Origin: Balanoglossus misakiensis | Taxonomy: Eukaryota; Hemichordata | Direction of reading: 5' to 3' | Length of the DNA: 64,000 nt | Assembly (NCBI GenBank): GCA_040954595.2 | Contig: CM082578.2 | Coordinates: 682,001-746,000, forward strand | Shown: one piece after another, positions 13,380-26,000 of the stretch | How the letters are laid out: every line of letters starts with the position of its first letter | How positions within the stretch are numbered: the first letter of the stretch is position 1 | The notes under the pieces: generated by a model | What the model was told of the DNA's origin: nothing | Databases searched by the model: none | The model's input: the letters and a program-made list of their open reading frames with translations, nothing else | Position numbers and translations under genes: made by a program

Positions 13380-15480
13380 TCCACTTTTTGTAAGTGAAGC
13401 CTGAGTGTCGCCTGTCTTAGGTCACTACTTCATAAGCGGTCTTACCCGTCCTGGGCACAAACAGTCTCAGGAAGTAAGCTTTCAGCCTACCAATGTAGCT
13501 ATTATATTTTCCACTTTTTGTAAGTGAAGCGTGACTGTCGCCTGTCTTAGGTCACCACTTCATAAACGGTCTTACCCGTCATTGGTACAAACAGTCTCAG
13601 GAAGTAAGCTTTCAGCCTACCAATGTAGCTATTATATTTTCCACTTTTTGTAAGTGAAGCCTGAGTGTCGCCTGTCTTAGGTCACCACTTCATAAGAGGT
13701 CATACCCGTCATTGGCACAAACAGTCTCAGGAAGTAAGCTTTCAGCCTACCAATGTAGCTATTATATTTTCCACTTTTTGTAAGTGAAGCCTGACTGTCG
13801 CCTGTCTTAAGTCACCACTTCATAAGCGGTCTTACCCGTCATTGGCACAAACAGTCTCAGGAAGTAAGCTTTCAGCCTACCAATGTAGCTATTATATTTT
13901 CCACTTTTTGTAAGTGAAGCCTGAGTGTCGCCTGTCTTAGGGCACCACTTCATGAGAGGTCTTACCCATCAATGGCACAAACAGACTCAGGAAGTAAGCT
14001 TTCAGCCTACCAATGTAGCTATTATATTTTCCACTTTTTGTAAGTGAAGCCTGAGTGTCGCCTGTCTTAGGTCACCACTTCATAAACGGTCTTACCCGTC
14101 ATTGGCACAAACAGTCTCAGGAAGTAAGCTTTCAGCCTACCAATGTAGCATTTATATTTTCCACTTTTTGTAAGTGAAGCCTGTGTGTCGCCTGTCTTAG
14201 GTCACCACTTCATAAGAGGTCTTACCCGTTATTGGCACAAACAGTCTCAGGAAGTAAGCTTTCAGCCTACCAATGTAGCTATTATATTTTCCACTTTTTG
14301 TAAGTGAAGCCTGAGTGTCGCCTGTCTTAGGTCACCACTTCATAAGCGGTCTTACCCGTCCTGGGCACAAACAGTCTCAGGAAGTAAGCTTTCAGCCTAC
14401 CAATGTAGCTATTATATTTTCCACTTTTTGTAAGTGAAGCCTGAGTGTCGCCTGTCTTAGGTCACCACTTCATAAGCGGTCTTACCCGTCATTGGCACAA
14501 ACAGTCTCAGGAAGTAAGCTTTCAGCCTACCAATGTAGCTATTATATTTTCCACTTTTTGTAAGTGAAGCCTGAGTGTCGCCTGTCTTAGGTCACCACTT
14601 CATAAGAGGTCATACCCGTCATTGGCACAAACAGTCTCAGGAAGTAAGCTTTCAGCCTACCAATGTAGCTATTATATTTTCCACTTTTTGTAAGTGAAGC
14701 CTGACTGTCGCCTGTCTTAAGTCACCACTTCATAAGCGGTCTTACCCGTCATTGGCACAAACAGTCTCAGGAAGTAAGCTTTCAGCCTACCAATGTAGCT
14801 ATTATATTTTCCACTTTTTGTAAGTGAAGCCTGAGTGTCGCCTGTCTTAGGGCACCACTTCATGAGAGGTCTTACCCATCATTGGCACAAACAGACTCAG
14901 GAAGTAAGCTTTCAGCCTACCAATGTAGCTATTATATTTTCCACTTTTTGTAAGTGAAGCCTGAGTGTCGCCTGTCTTAGGTCACCACTTCATAAACGGT
15001 CTTACCCGTCATTGGCACAAACAGTCTCAGGAAGTAAGCTTTCAGCCTACCAATGTAGCATTTATATTTTCCACTTTTTGTAAGTGAAGCCTGTGTGTCG
15101 CCTGTCTTAGGTCACCACTTCATAAGAGGTCTTACCCGTTATTGGCACAAACAGTCTCAGGAAGTAAGCTTTCAGCCTACCAATGTAGCTATTATATTTT
15201 CCACTTTTTGTAAGTGAAGCCTGAGTGTCGCCTGTCTTAGGTCACCACTTCATAAGCGGTCTTACCCGTCCTGGGCACAAACAGTCTCAGGAAGTAAGCT
15301 TTCAGCCTACCAATGTAGCTATTATATTTTCCACTTTTTGTAAGTGAAGCCTGAGTGTCGCCTGTCTTAGGTCACCACTTCATAAGCGGTCTTACCCGTC
15401 ATTGGCACAAACAGTCTCAGGAAGTAAGCTTTCAGCCTACCAATGTAGCTATTATATTTTCCACTTTTTGTAAGTGAAGC
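13380..15480 (+). repeat. Higher-order repeat: 7-monomer (910-bp) unit
   Basis: The monomer variant with CGTCCTGGGCAC recurs near 13450, 14361 and 15271, 910 bp (7 monomers) apart. Companion variants with CATGAGAGG and CCTGTGTGTC keep register in the later copies. Confidence 0.75.
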
Positions 15481-18400
15481 CTGAGTGTCGCCTGTCTTAG
15501 GTCACCACTTCATAAGAGGTCTTACCCGTCATTGGCACAAACAGTCTCAGGAAGTAAGCTTTCAGCCTACCAATGTAGCATTTATATATTCCACTTTTTG
15601 TAAGTGAAGCCTGAGTGTCGCCTGTCTTAGGTCACCACTTCATAAGAGGTCTTACCCGTTATTGGCACAAACAGTCTCAGGAAGTAAGCTTTCAGCCTAC
15701 CAATGTAGCTATTGTATTTTCCACTTTTTGTAAGTGAAGCCTGAGTGTCGCCTGTCTTAGGTCACCACTTCATAAGCGGTCTTACCCGTCATTGGCACAA
15801 ACAGTCTCAGGAAGTAAGCTTTCAGCCTACCAATGTAGCTATTATATTTTCCACTTTTTGTAAGTGAAGCCTGAGTGTCGCCTGTCTTAGGTCACCACTT
15901 CATAAGCGGTCTAACCCGTCATTGGCACAAACAGTCTCAGGAAGTAAGCTTTCAGCCTACCAATGTAGCTATTATATTTTCCACTTTTTGTAAGTGAAGC
16001 CTGACGGTCGCCTGTCTTAGGTCCCCACTTCATAAGCGGTCTTACCTGTCATTGGCACAAACAGTCTCAGGAAGTAAGCTTTCAGCCTACCAATGTAGCT
16101 ATTATATTTTCCACTTTTTGTAAGTGAAGCGTGACTGTCGCCTGTCTTAGGTCACCACTTCATAAACGGTATTACCCGTCATTGGTACAAACAGTCTCAG
16201 GAAGTAAGCTTTCAGCCTACCAATGTAGCTATTATATTTTCCACTTTTTGTAAGTGAAGCCTGAGTGTCGCCTGTCTTAGGTCACCACTTCATAAGAGGT
16301 CTTACCCGTTATTGGCACAAACAGTCTCAGGAAGTAAGCTTTCAGCCTACCAATGTAGCTATTGTATTTTCCACTTTTTGTAAGTGAAGCCTGAGTGTCG
16401 CCTGTCTTAGGTCACCACTTCATAAGCGGTCTTACCCGTCATTGGCACAAACAGTCTCAGGAAGTAAGCTTTCAGCCTACCAATGTAGCTATTATATTTT
16501 CCACTTTTTGTAAGTGAAGCCTGAGTGTCGCCTGTCTTAGGTCACCACTTCATAAGCGGTCTAACCCGTCATTGGCACAAACAGTCTCAGGAAGTAAGCT
16601 TTCAGCCTACCAATGTAGCTATTATATTTTCCACTTTTTGTAAGTGAAGCCTGACGGTCGCCTGTCTTAGGTCCCCACTTCATAAGCGGTCTTACCTGTC
16701 ATTGGCACAAACAGTCTCAGGAAGTAAGCTTTCAGCCTACCAATGTAGCTATTATATTTTCCACTTTTTGTAAGTGAAGCGTGACTGTCGCCTGTCTTAG
16801 GTCACCACTTCATAAACGGTATTACCCGACATTGGTACAAACAGTCTCAGGAAGTAAGCTTTCAGCCTACCAATGTAGCTATTATATTTTCCACTTTTTG
16901 TAAGTGAAGCCTGAGTGTCGCCTGTCTTAGGTCACCACTTCATAAGAGGTCATACCCGTCATTGGCACAAACAGTCTCAGGAAGTAAGCTTTCAGCCTAC
17001 CAATGTAGCTATTATATTTTCCACTTTTTGTAAGTGAAGCCTGACTGTCGCCTGTCTTAGGTCACCACTTCATAAGCGGACTTACCCGTCATTGGCACAA
17101 ACAGTCTCAGGAAGTAAGCTTTCAGCCTACCAATGTAGCTATTATATTTTCCACTTTTTGTAAGTGAAGCCTGAGCGTCGCCTGTCTTAGGTCACCACTT
17201 CATAAAAGGTCTTACCCGTCATTGGCACAAACAGTCTCAGGAAGTAAGCTTTCAGCCTACCAATGTAGCTATTATATTTTCCACTTTTTGTAAGTGAAGC
17301 CTGAGTGTCGCCTGTCTTAGGTCACCACTTCATAAACGGTCTTACCCGTCATTGGCACAAACAGTCTCAGGAAGTAAGCTTTCAGCCTACCAATGTAGCT
17401 ATTATATTTTCCACTTTTTGTAAGTGAAGCCTGAGTGTCGCCTGTCTTAGGTCACCACTTCATAAGAGGTCTTACCCGTCATTGCCACAAACAGTCTCAG
17501 GAAGTAAGCTTTCAGCCTACCAATGTAGCTATTATATTTTCCACTTTTTGTAAGTGAAGCCTGACTGTCGCCTTTCTTAGGTCACCATTTCATAAGCGGT
17601 CTTACCCGTCATTGGCACAAACAGTTTCAGGAAGTAAGCTTTCAGCCTACCAATGTAGCTATTATATTTTCAACTTTTTGTAAGTGAAGCCTGACTGTCG
17701 CCTGTCTTAGGTCACCACTTCATAAGCGGTCTTACCCGTCATTGGCACAAACAGTCTCAGGAAGTTAGCTTTCAGCCTACCAATGTAGCATTTATATTTT
17801 CCACTTTTTGTAAGTGAAGCCTGAGTGTCGCCTGTCTTAGGTCACCACTTCATAAGAGGTCTTACCCGTTATTGGCACAAACAGTCTCAGGAAGTAAGCT
17901 TTCAGCCTACCAATGTAGCTATTATATTTTCCACTTTTTGTAAGTGAAGCCTGAGTGTCGCCTGTCTTAGGTCACCACTTCATAAGCGGTCTTACCCGTC
18001 CTGGGCACAAACAGTCTCAGGAAGTAAGCTTTCAGCCTACCAATGTAGCTATTATATTTTCCACTTTTTGTAAGTGAAGCCTGAGTGTCGCCTGTCTTAG
18101 GTCACCACTTCATAAGCGGTCTTACCCGTCATTGGCACAAACAGTCTCAGGAAGTAAGCTTTCAGCCTACCAATGTAGCTATTATATTTTCCACTTTTTG
18201 TAAGTGAAGCCTGAGTGTCGCCTGTCTTAGGTCACCACTTCATAAGAGGTCTTACCCGTCATTGGCACAAACAGTCTCAGGAAGTAAGCTTTCAGCCTAC
18301 CAATGTAGCATTTATATATTCCACTTTTTGTAAGTGAAGCCTGAGTGTCACCTGTCTTAGGTCACCACTTCATAAGAGGTCTTACCCGTTATTGGCACAA

Positions 18401-21400
18401 ACAGTCTCAGGAAGTAAGCTTTCAGCCTACCAATGTAGCTATTGTATTTTCCACTTTTTGTAAGTGAAGCCTGAGTGTCGCCTGTCTTAGGTCACCACTT
18501 CATAAGCGGTCTTACCCGTCATTGGCACAAACAGTCTCAGGAAGTAAGCTTTCAGCCTACCAATGTAGCTATTATATTTTCCACTTTTTGTAAGTGAAGC
18601 CTGAGTGTCGCCTGTCTTAGGTCACCACTTCATAAGCGGTCTAACCCGTCATTGGCACAAACAGTCTCAGGAAGTAAGCTTTCAGCCTACCAATGTAGCT
18701 ATTATATTTTCCACTTTTTGTAAGTGAAGCCTGACTGTCGCCTGTCTTAGGTCCCCACTTCATAAGCGGTCTTACCCGTCATTGGCACAAACAGTCTCAG
18801 GAAGTAAGCTTTCAGCCTACCAATGTAGCTATTATATTTTCCACTTTTTGTAAGTGAAGCATGACTGTCGCCTGTCTTAGGTCACCACTTCATAAACGGT
18901 ATTACCCGTCATTGGTACAAACAGTCTCAGGAAGTAAGCTTTCAGCCTACCAATGTAGCTATTATATTTTCCACTTTTTGTAAGTGAAGCCTGAGTGTCG
19001 CCTGTCTTAGGTCACCACTTCATAAGAGGTCATACCCGTCATTGGCACAAACAGTCTCAGGAAGTAAGCTTTCAGCCTACCAATGTAGCTATTATATTTT
19101 CCACTTTTTGTAAGTGAAGCCTGACTGTCGCCTGTCTTAGGTCACCACTTCATAAGCGGACTTACCCGTCATTGGCACAAACAGTCTCAGGAAGTAAGCT
19201 TTCAGCCTACCAATGTAGCTATTATATTTTCCACTTTTTGTAAGTGAAGCCTGAGTGTCGCCTGTCTTAGGTCACCACTTCATAAGAGGTCTTACCCGTC
19301 ATTGGCACAAACAGTCTCAGGAAGTAAGCTTTCAGCCTACCAATGTAGCTATTATATTTTCCACTTTTTGTAAGTGAAGCCTGAGTGTCGCCTGTCTTAG
19401 GTCACCACTTCATAAACGGTCTTACCCGTCATTGGCACAAACAGTCTCAGGAAGTAAGCTTTCAGCCTACCAATGTAGCTATTATATTTTCCACTTTTTG
19501 TAAGTGAAGCCTGAGTGTCGCCTGTCTTAGGTCACCACTTCATAAGAGGTCTTACCCGTCATTGCCACAAACAGTCTCAGGAAGTAAGCTTTCAGCCTAC
19601 CAATGTAGCTATTATATTTTCAACTTTTTGTAAGTGAAGCCTGACTGTCGCCTGTCTTAGGTCACCACTTCATAAGCGGTCTTACCCGTCATTGGCACAA
19701 ACAGTCTCAGGAAGTTAGCTTTCAGCCTACCAATGTAGCTATTATATTTTCCACTTTTTGTAAGTGAAGCCTGACTGTCGCCTGTCTTAGGTCACCAATT
19801 CATAAGCGGTCTTACCCGTCATTGGCACAAACAGTCTCAGGAAGTAAGCTTTCAGCCTACCAATGTAGCTATTATATTTTCCACTTCTTGTAAGTGAAGC
19901 TGAGTGTCGCCTGTCTTAGGTCACCACTTCATAAGCGGTCTTACCCGTCATTGGCACAAACAGTCTCAGGAAGTAAGCTTTCAGCCTACCAATGTAGCTA
20001 TTATATTTTCCACTTTTTGTAAGTGAAGCCTGAGTGTCGCCTGTCTTAGGTCACCACTTCATAAGAGGTCTTACCCGTCATTGGCACAAACAGTCTCAGG
20101 AAGTAAGCTTTCAGCCTACCAATGTAGCATTTATATTTTCCACTTTTTGTAAGTGAAGCCTGAGTGTCGCCTGTCTTAGGTCACCACTTCATAAGAGGTC
20201 TTACCCGTTATTGGCACAAACAGTCTCAGGAAGTAAGCTTTCAGCCTACCAATGTAGCTATTATATTTTCCACTTTTTGTAAGTGAAGCCTGAGTGTCGC
20301 CTGTCTTAGGTCACCACTTCATAAGCGGTCTTACCCGTCCTGGGCACAAACAGTCTCAGGAAGTAAGCTTTCAGCCTACCAATGTAGCTATTATATTTTC
20401 CACTTTTTGTAAGTGAAGCGTGACTGTCGCCTGTCTTAGGTCACCACTTCATAAACGGTCTTACCCGTCATTGGTACAAACAGTCTCAGGAAGTAAGCTT
20501 TCAGCCTACCAATGTAGCTATTATATTTTCCACTTTTTGTAAGTGAAGCCTGAGTGTCGCCTGTCTTAGGTCACCACTTCATAAGAGGTCATACCCGTCA
20601 TTGGCACAAACAGTCTCATGAAGTAAGCTTTCAGCCTACCAATGTAGCTATTATATTTTCCACTTTTTGTAAGTGAAGCCTGACTGTCGCCTGTCTTAGG
20701 TCACCACTTCATAAGCGGTCTTACCCGTCATTGGCACAAACAGTCTCAGGAAGTAAGCTTTCAGCCTACCAATGTAGCTATTATATTTTCCACTTTTTGT
20801 AAGTGAAGCCTGAGTGTCGCCTGTCTTAGGTCACCACTTCATGAGAGGTCTTACCCATCATTGGCACAAACAGTCTCAGGAAGTAAGCTTTCAGCCTACC
20901 AATGTAGCTATTATATTTTCCACTTTTTGTAAGTGAAGCCTGAGTGTCGCCTGTCTTAGGTCACCACTTCATAAACGGTCATACCCGTCATTGGCACAAA
21001 CAGTCTCAGGAAGTAAGCTTTCAGCCTACCAATGTAGCATTTATATTTTCCACTTTTTGTAAGTGAAGCCTGAGTGTCGCCTGTCTTAGGTCACCACTTC
21101 ATAAGAGGTCTTACCCGTTATTGGCACAAACAGTCTCAGGAAGTAAGCTTTCAGCCTACCAATGTAGCTATTATATTTTCCACTTTTTGTAAGTGAAGCC
21201 TGAGTGTCGCCTGTCTTAGGTCACCACTTCATAAGCGGTCTTACCCGTCCTGGGCACAAACAGTCTCAGGAAGTAAGCTTTCAGCCTACCAATGTAGCTA
21301 TTATATTTTCCACTTTTTGTAAGTGAAGCCTGCGTGTCGCCTGTCTTAGGTCACCACTTCATAAGCGGTCTTACCCGTCATTGGCACAAACAGTCTCAGG

Positions 21401-24400
21401 AAGTAAGCTTTCAGCCTACCAATGTAGCTATTATATTTTCCACTTTTTGTAAGTGAAGCCTGAGTGTCGCCTGTCTTAGGTCACCACTTCATAAGAGGTC
21501 TTACCCGTCATTGGCACAAACAGTCTCAGGAAGTAAGCTTTCAGCCTACCAATGTAGCATTTATATATTCCACTTTTTGTAAGTGAAGTCTGAGTGTCGC
21601 CTGTCTTAGGTCACCACTTCATAAGAGGTCTTACCCGTTATTGGCACAAACAGTCTCAGGAAGTAAGCTTTCAGCCTACCAATGTAGCTATTGTATTTTC
21701 CACTTTTTGTAAGTGAAGCCTGAGTGTCGCCTGTCTTAGGTCACCACTTCATAAGCGGTCTTACCCGTCATTGGCACAAACAGTCTCAGGAAGTAAGCTT
21801 TCAGCCTACCAATGTAGCTATTATATTTTCCACTTTTTGTAAGTGAAGCCTGAGTGTCGCCTGTCTTAGGTCACCACTTCATAAGCGGTCTAACCCGTCA
21901 TTGGCACAAACAGTCTCAGGAAGTAAGCTTTCAGCCTACCAATGTAGCTATTATATTTTCCACTTTTTGTAAGTGAAGCCTGACTGTCGCCTGTCTTAGG
22001 TCCCCACTTCATAAGCGGTCTTACCCGTCATTGGCACAAACAGTCTCAGGAAGTAAGCTTTCAGCCTACCAATGTAGCTATTATATTTTCCACTTTTTGT
22101 AAGTGAAGCGTGACTGTCGCCTGTCTTAGGTCACCACTTCATAAACGGTATTACCCGTCATTGGTACAAACAGTCTCAGGAAGTAAGCTTTCAGCCTACC
22201 AATGTAGCTATTATATTTTCCACTTTTTGTAAGTGAAGCCTGAGTGTCGCCTGTCTTAGGTCACCACTTCATAAGAGGTCATACCCGTCATTGGCACAAA
22301 CAGTCTCAGGAAGTAAGCTTTCAGCCTACCAATGTAGCTATTATATTTTCCACTTTTTGTAAGTGAAGCCTGCGTGTCGCCTGTCTTAGGTCACCACTTC
22401 ATAAGCGGACTTACCCGTCATTGGCATAAACAGTCTCAGGAAGTAAGCTTTCAGCCTACCAATGTAGCTATTATATTTTCCACTTTTTGTAAGTGAAGCC
22501 TGAGTGTCGCCTGTCTTAGGTCACCACTTCATAAGAGGTCTTACCCGTCATTGGCACAAACAGTCTCAGGAAGTAAGCTTTCAGCCTACCAATGTAGCTA
22601 TTATATTTTCCACTTTTTGTAAGTGAAGCCTGAGTGTCGCCTGTCTTAGGTCACCACTTCATAAACGGTCTTACCCGTCATTGGCACAAACAGTCTCAGG
22701 AAGTAAGCTTTCAGCCTACCAATGTAGCTATTATATTTTCCACTTTTTGTAAGTGAAGCCTGAGTGTCGCCTGTCTTAGGTCACCACTTCATAAGAGGTC
22801 TTACCCGTCATTGCCACAAACAGTCTCAGGAAGTAAGCTTTCAGCCTACCAATGTAGCTATTATATTTTCCACTTTTTGTAAGTGAAGCCTGACTGTCGC
22901 CTTTCTTAGGTCAACATTTCATAAGCGGTCTTACCCGTCATTGGCACAAACAGTCTCAGGAAGTAAGCTTTCAGCCTACCAATGTAGCTAATATATTTTA
23001 AACTTTTTGTAAGTGAAGCCTGAGTGTCGCCTGTCTTAGGTCACCACTTCATAAGAGGTCTTACCCGTCATTGGCACAAACAGTCTCAGGAAGTAAGCTT
23101 TCAGCCTACCAATGTAGCTATTATATTTTCCACTTTTTGTAAGTGAAGCCTGACTGTCGCCTTTCTTAGGTCAACATTTCATAAGCGGTCTTACCCGTCA
23201 TTGGCACAAACAGTCTCAGGAAGTAAGCTTTCAGCCTACCAATGTAGCTAATATATTTTAAACTTTTTGTAAGTGAAGCCTGAATGTCGCCTGTCTTAGG
23301 TCACCACTTCATAAGCGGTCTTACCCGTCATTGGCACAAACAGTCTCAGGAAGTTAGCTTTCAGCCTACCAATGTAGCTATTATATTTTCCACTTTTTGT
23401 AAGTGAAGCCTGAGTGTCGCCTGTCTTAGGTCACCACTTCATAAGAGGTCTTACCCGTCATTGGCACAAACAGTCTCAGGAAGTAAGCTTTCAGCCTACC
23501 AATGTAGCATTTATATTTTCCACTTTTTGTAAGTGAAGCCTGAGTGTCGCCTGTCTTAGGTCACCACTTCATAAGAGGTCTTACCCGTTATTGGCACAAA
23601 CAGTCTCAGGAAGTAAGCTTTCAGCCTACCAATGTAGCTATTATATTTTCCACTTTTTGTAAGTGAAGCCTGAGTGTCGCCTGTCTTAGGTCACCACTTC
23701 ATAAGCGGTCTTACCCGTCCTGGGCACAAACAGTCTCAGGAAGTAAGCTTTCAGCCTACCAATGTAGCTATTATATTTTCCACTTTTTGTAAGTGAAGCG
23801 TGACTGTCGCCTGTCTTAGGTCACCACTTCATAAACGGTCTTACCCGTCATTGGTACAAACAGTCTCAGGAAGTAAGCTTTCAGCCTACCAATGTAGCTA
23901 TTATATTTTCCACTTTTTGTAAGTGAAGCCTGAGTGTCGCCTGTCTTAGGTCACCACTTCATAAGAGGTCATACCCGTCATTGGCACAAACAGTCTCAGG
24001 AAGTAAGCTTTCAGCCTACCAATGTAGCTATTATATTTTCCACTTTTTGTAAGTGAAGCCTGACTGTCGCCTGTCTTAGGTCACCACTTCATAAGCGGTC
24101 TTACCCGTCATTGGCACAAACAGTCTCAGGAAGTAAGCTTTCAGCCTACCAATGTAGCTATTATATTTTCCACTTTTTGTAAGTGAAGCCTGAGTGTCGC
24201 CTGTCTTAGGTCACCACTTCATAAGAGGTCTTACCCGTCATTGGCACAAACAGTCTCAGGAAGTAAGCTTTCAGCCTACCAATGTAGCATTTATATATTC
24301 CACTTTTTGTAAGTGAAGCCTGAGTGTCGCCTGTCTTAGGTCACCACTTCATAAGAGGTCTTACCCGTTATTGGCACAAACAGTCTCAGGAAGTAAGCTT

Positions 24401-26000
24401 TCAGCCTACCAATGTAGCTATTGTATTTTCCACTTTTTGTAAGTGAAGCCTGAGTGTCGCCTGTCTTAGGTCACCACTTCATAAGCGGTCTTACCCGTCA
24501 TTGGCACAAACAGTCTCAGGAAGAAAGCTTTCAGCCTACCAATGTAGCTATTATATTTTCCACTTTTTGTAAGTGAAGCCTGAGTGTCGCCTGTCTTAGG
24601 TCACCACTTCATAAGCGGTCTAACCCGTCTTTGGCACAAACAGTCTCAGGAAGTAAGCTTTCAGCCTACCAATGTAGCTATTATATTTTCCACTTTTTGT
24701 AAGTGAAGCCTGACTGTCGCCTGTCTTAGGTCACCACTTCATAAGCGGTCTTACCCGTCATTGGCACAAACAGTCTCAGGAAGTAAGCTTTCAGCCTACC
24801 AATGTAGCTATTATATTTTCCACTTTTTGTAAGTGAAGCCTGAGTGTCGCCTGTCTTAGGTCACCACTTCATGAGAGGTCTTACCCATCATTGGCACAAA
24901 CAGTCTCAGGAAGTAAGCTTTCAGCCTACCAATGTAGCTATTATATTTTCCACTTTTTGTAAGTGAAGCCTGAGTGTCGCCTGTCTTAGGTCACCACTTC
25001 ATAAACGGTCATACCCGTCATTGGCACAAACAGTCTCAGGAAGTAAGCTTTCAGCCTACCAATGTAGCATTTATATTTTCCACTTTTTGTAAGTGAAGCC
25101 TGAGTGTCGCCTGTCTTAGGTCACCACTTCATAAGAGGTCTTACCCGTTATTGGCACAAACAGTCTCATGAAGTAAGCTTTCAGCCTACCAATGTAGCTA
25201 TTATATTTTCCACTTTTTGTAAGTGAAGCCTGAGTGTCGCCTGTCTTAGGTCACCACTTCATAAGCGGTCTTACCCGTCCTGGGCACAAACAGTCTCAGG
25301 AAGTAAGCTTTCAGCCTACCAATGTAGCTATTATATTTTCCACTTTTTGTAAGTGAAGCCTGCGTGTCGCCTGTCTTAGGTCACCACTTCATAAGCGGTC
25401 TTACCCGTCATTGGCACAAACAGTCTCAGGAAGTAAGCTTTCAGCCTACCAATGTAGCTATTATATTTTCCACTTTTTGTAAGTGAAGCCTGAGTGTCGC
25501 CTGTCTTAGGTCACCACTTCATAAGAGGTCTTACCCGTCATTGGCACAAACAGTCTCAGGAAGTAAGCTTTCAGCCTACCAATGTAGCATTTATATATTC
25601 CACTTTTTGTAAGTGAAGCCTGAGTGTCGCCTGTCTTAGGTCACCACTTCATAAGAGGTCTTACCCGTTATTGGCACAAACAGTCTCAGGAAGTAAGCTT
25701 TCAGCCTACCAATGTAGCTATTGTATTTTCCACTTTTTGTAAGTGAAGCCTGAGTGTCGCCTGTCTTAGGTCACCACTTCATAAGCGGTCTTACCCGTCA
25801 TTGGCACAAACAGTCTCAGGAAGAAAGCTTTCAGCCTACCAATGTAGCTATTATATTTTCCACTTTTTGTAAGTGAAGCCTGAGTGTCGCCTGTCTTAGG
25901 TCACCACTTCATAAGCGGTCTAACCCGTCTTTGGCACAAACAGTCTCAGGAAGTAAGCTTTCAGCCTACCAATGTAGCTATTATATTTTCCACTTTTTGT
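15480..26000 (+). repeat. Higher-order repeat: 21-monomer (2730-bp) blocks
   Basis: The monomer variant containing GCATTTATATATTCC occurs at 15578, 18308, 21557, 24287 and 25587. The spacings are 2730 (21 monomers), 3249 (25 monomers minus one base), 2730 and 1300 bp (10 monomers). Other markers (CTAACCC, GTATTACCCG, GGACTTACC, TTGCCACAAAC) follow in largely constant order between these points. The blocks are therefore duplicated segments with later local loss and gain. Confidence 0.8.
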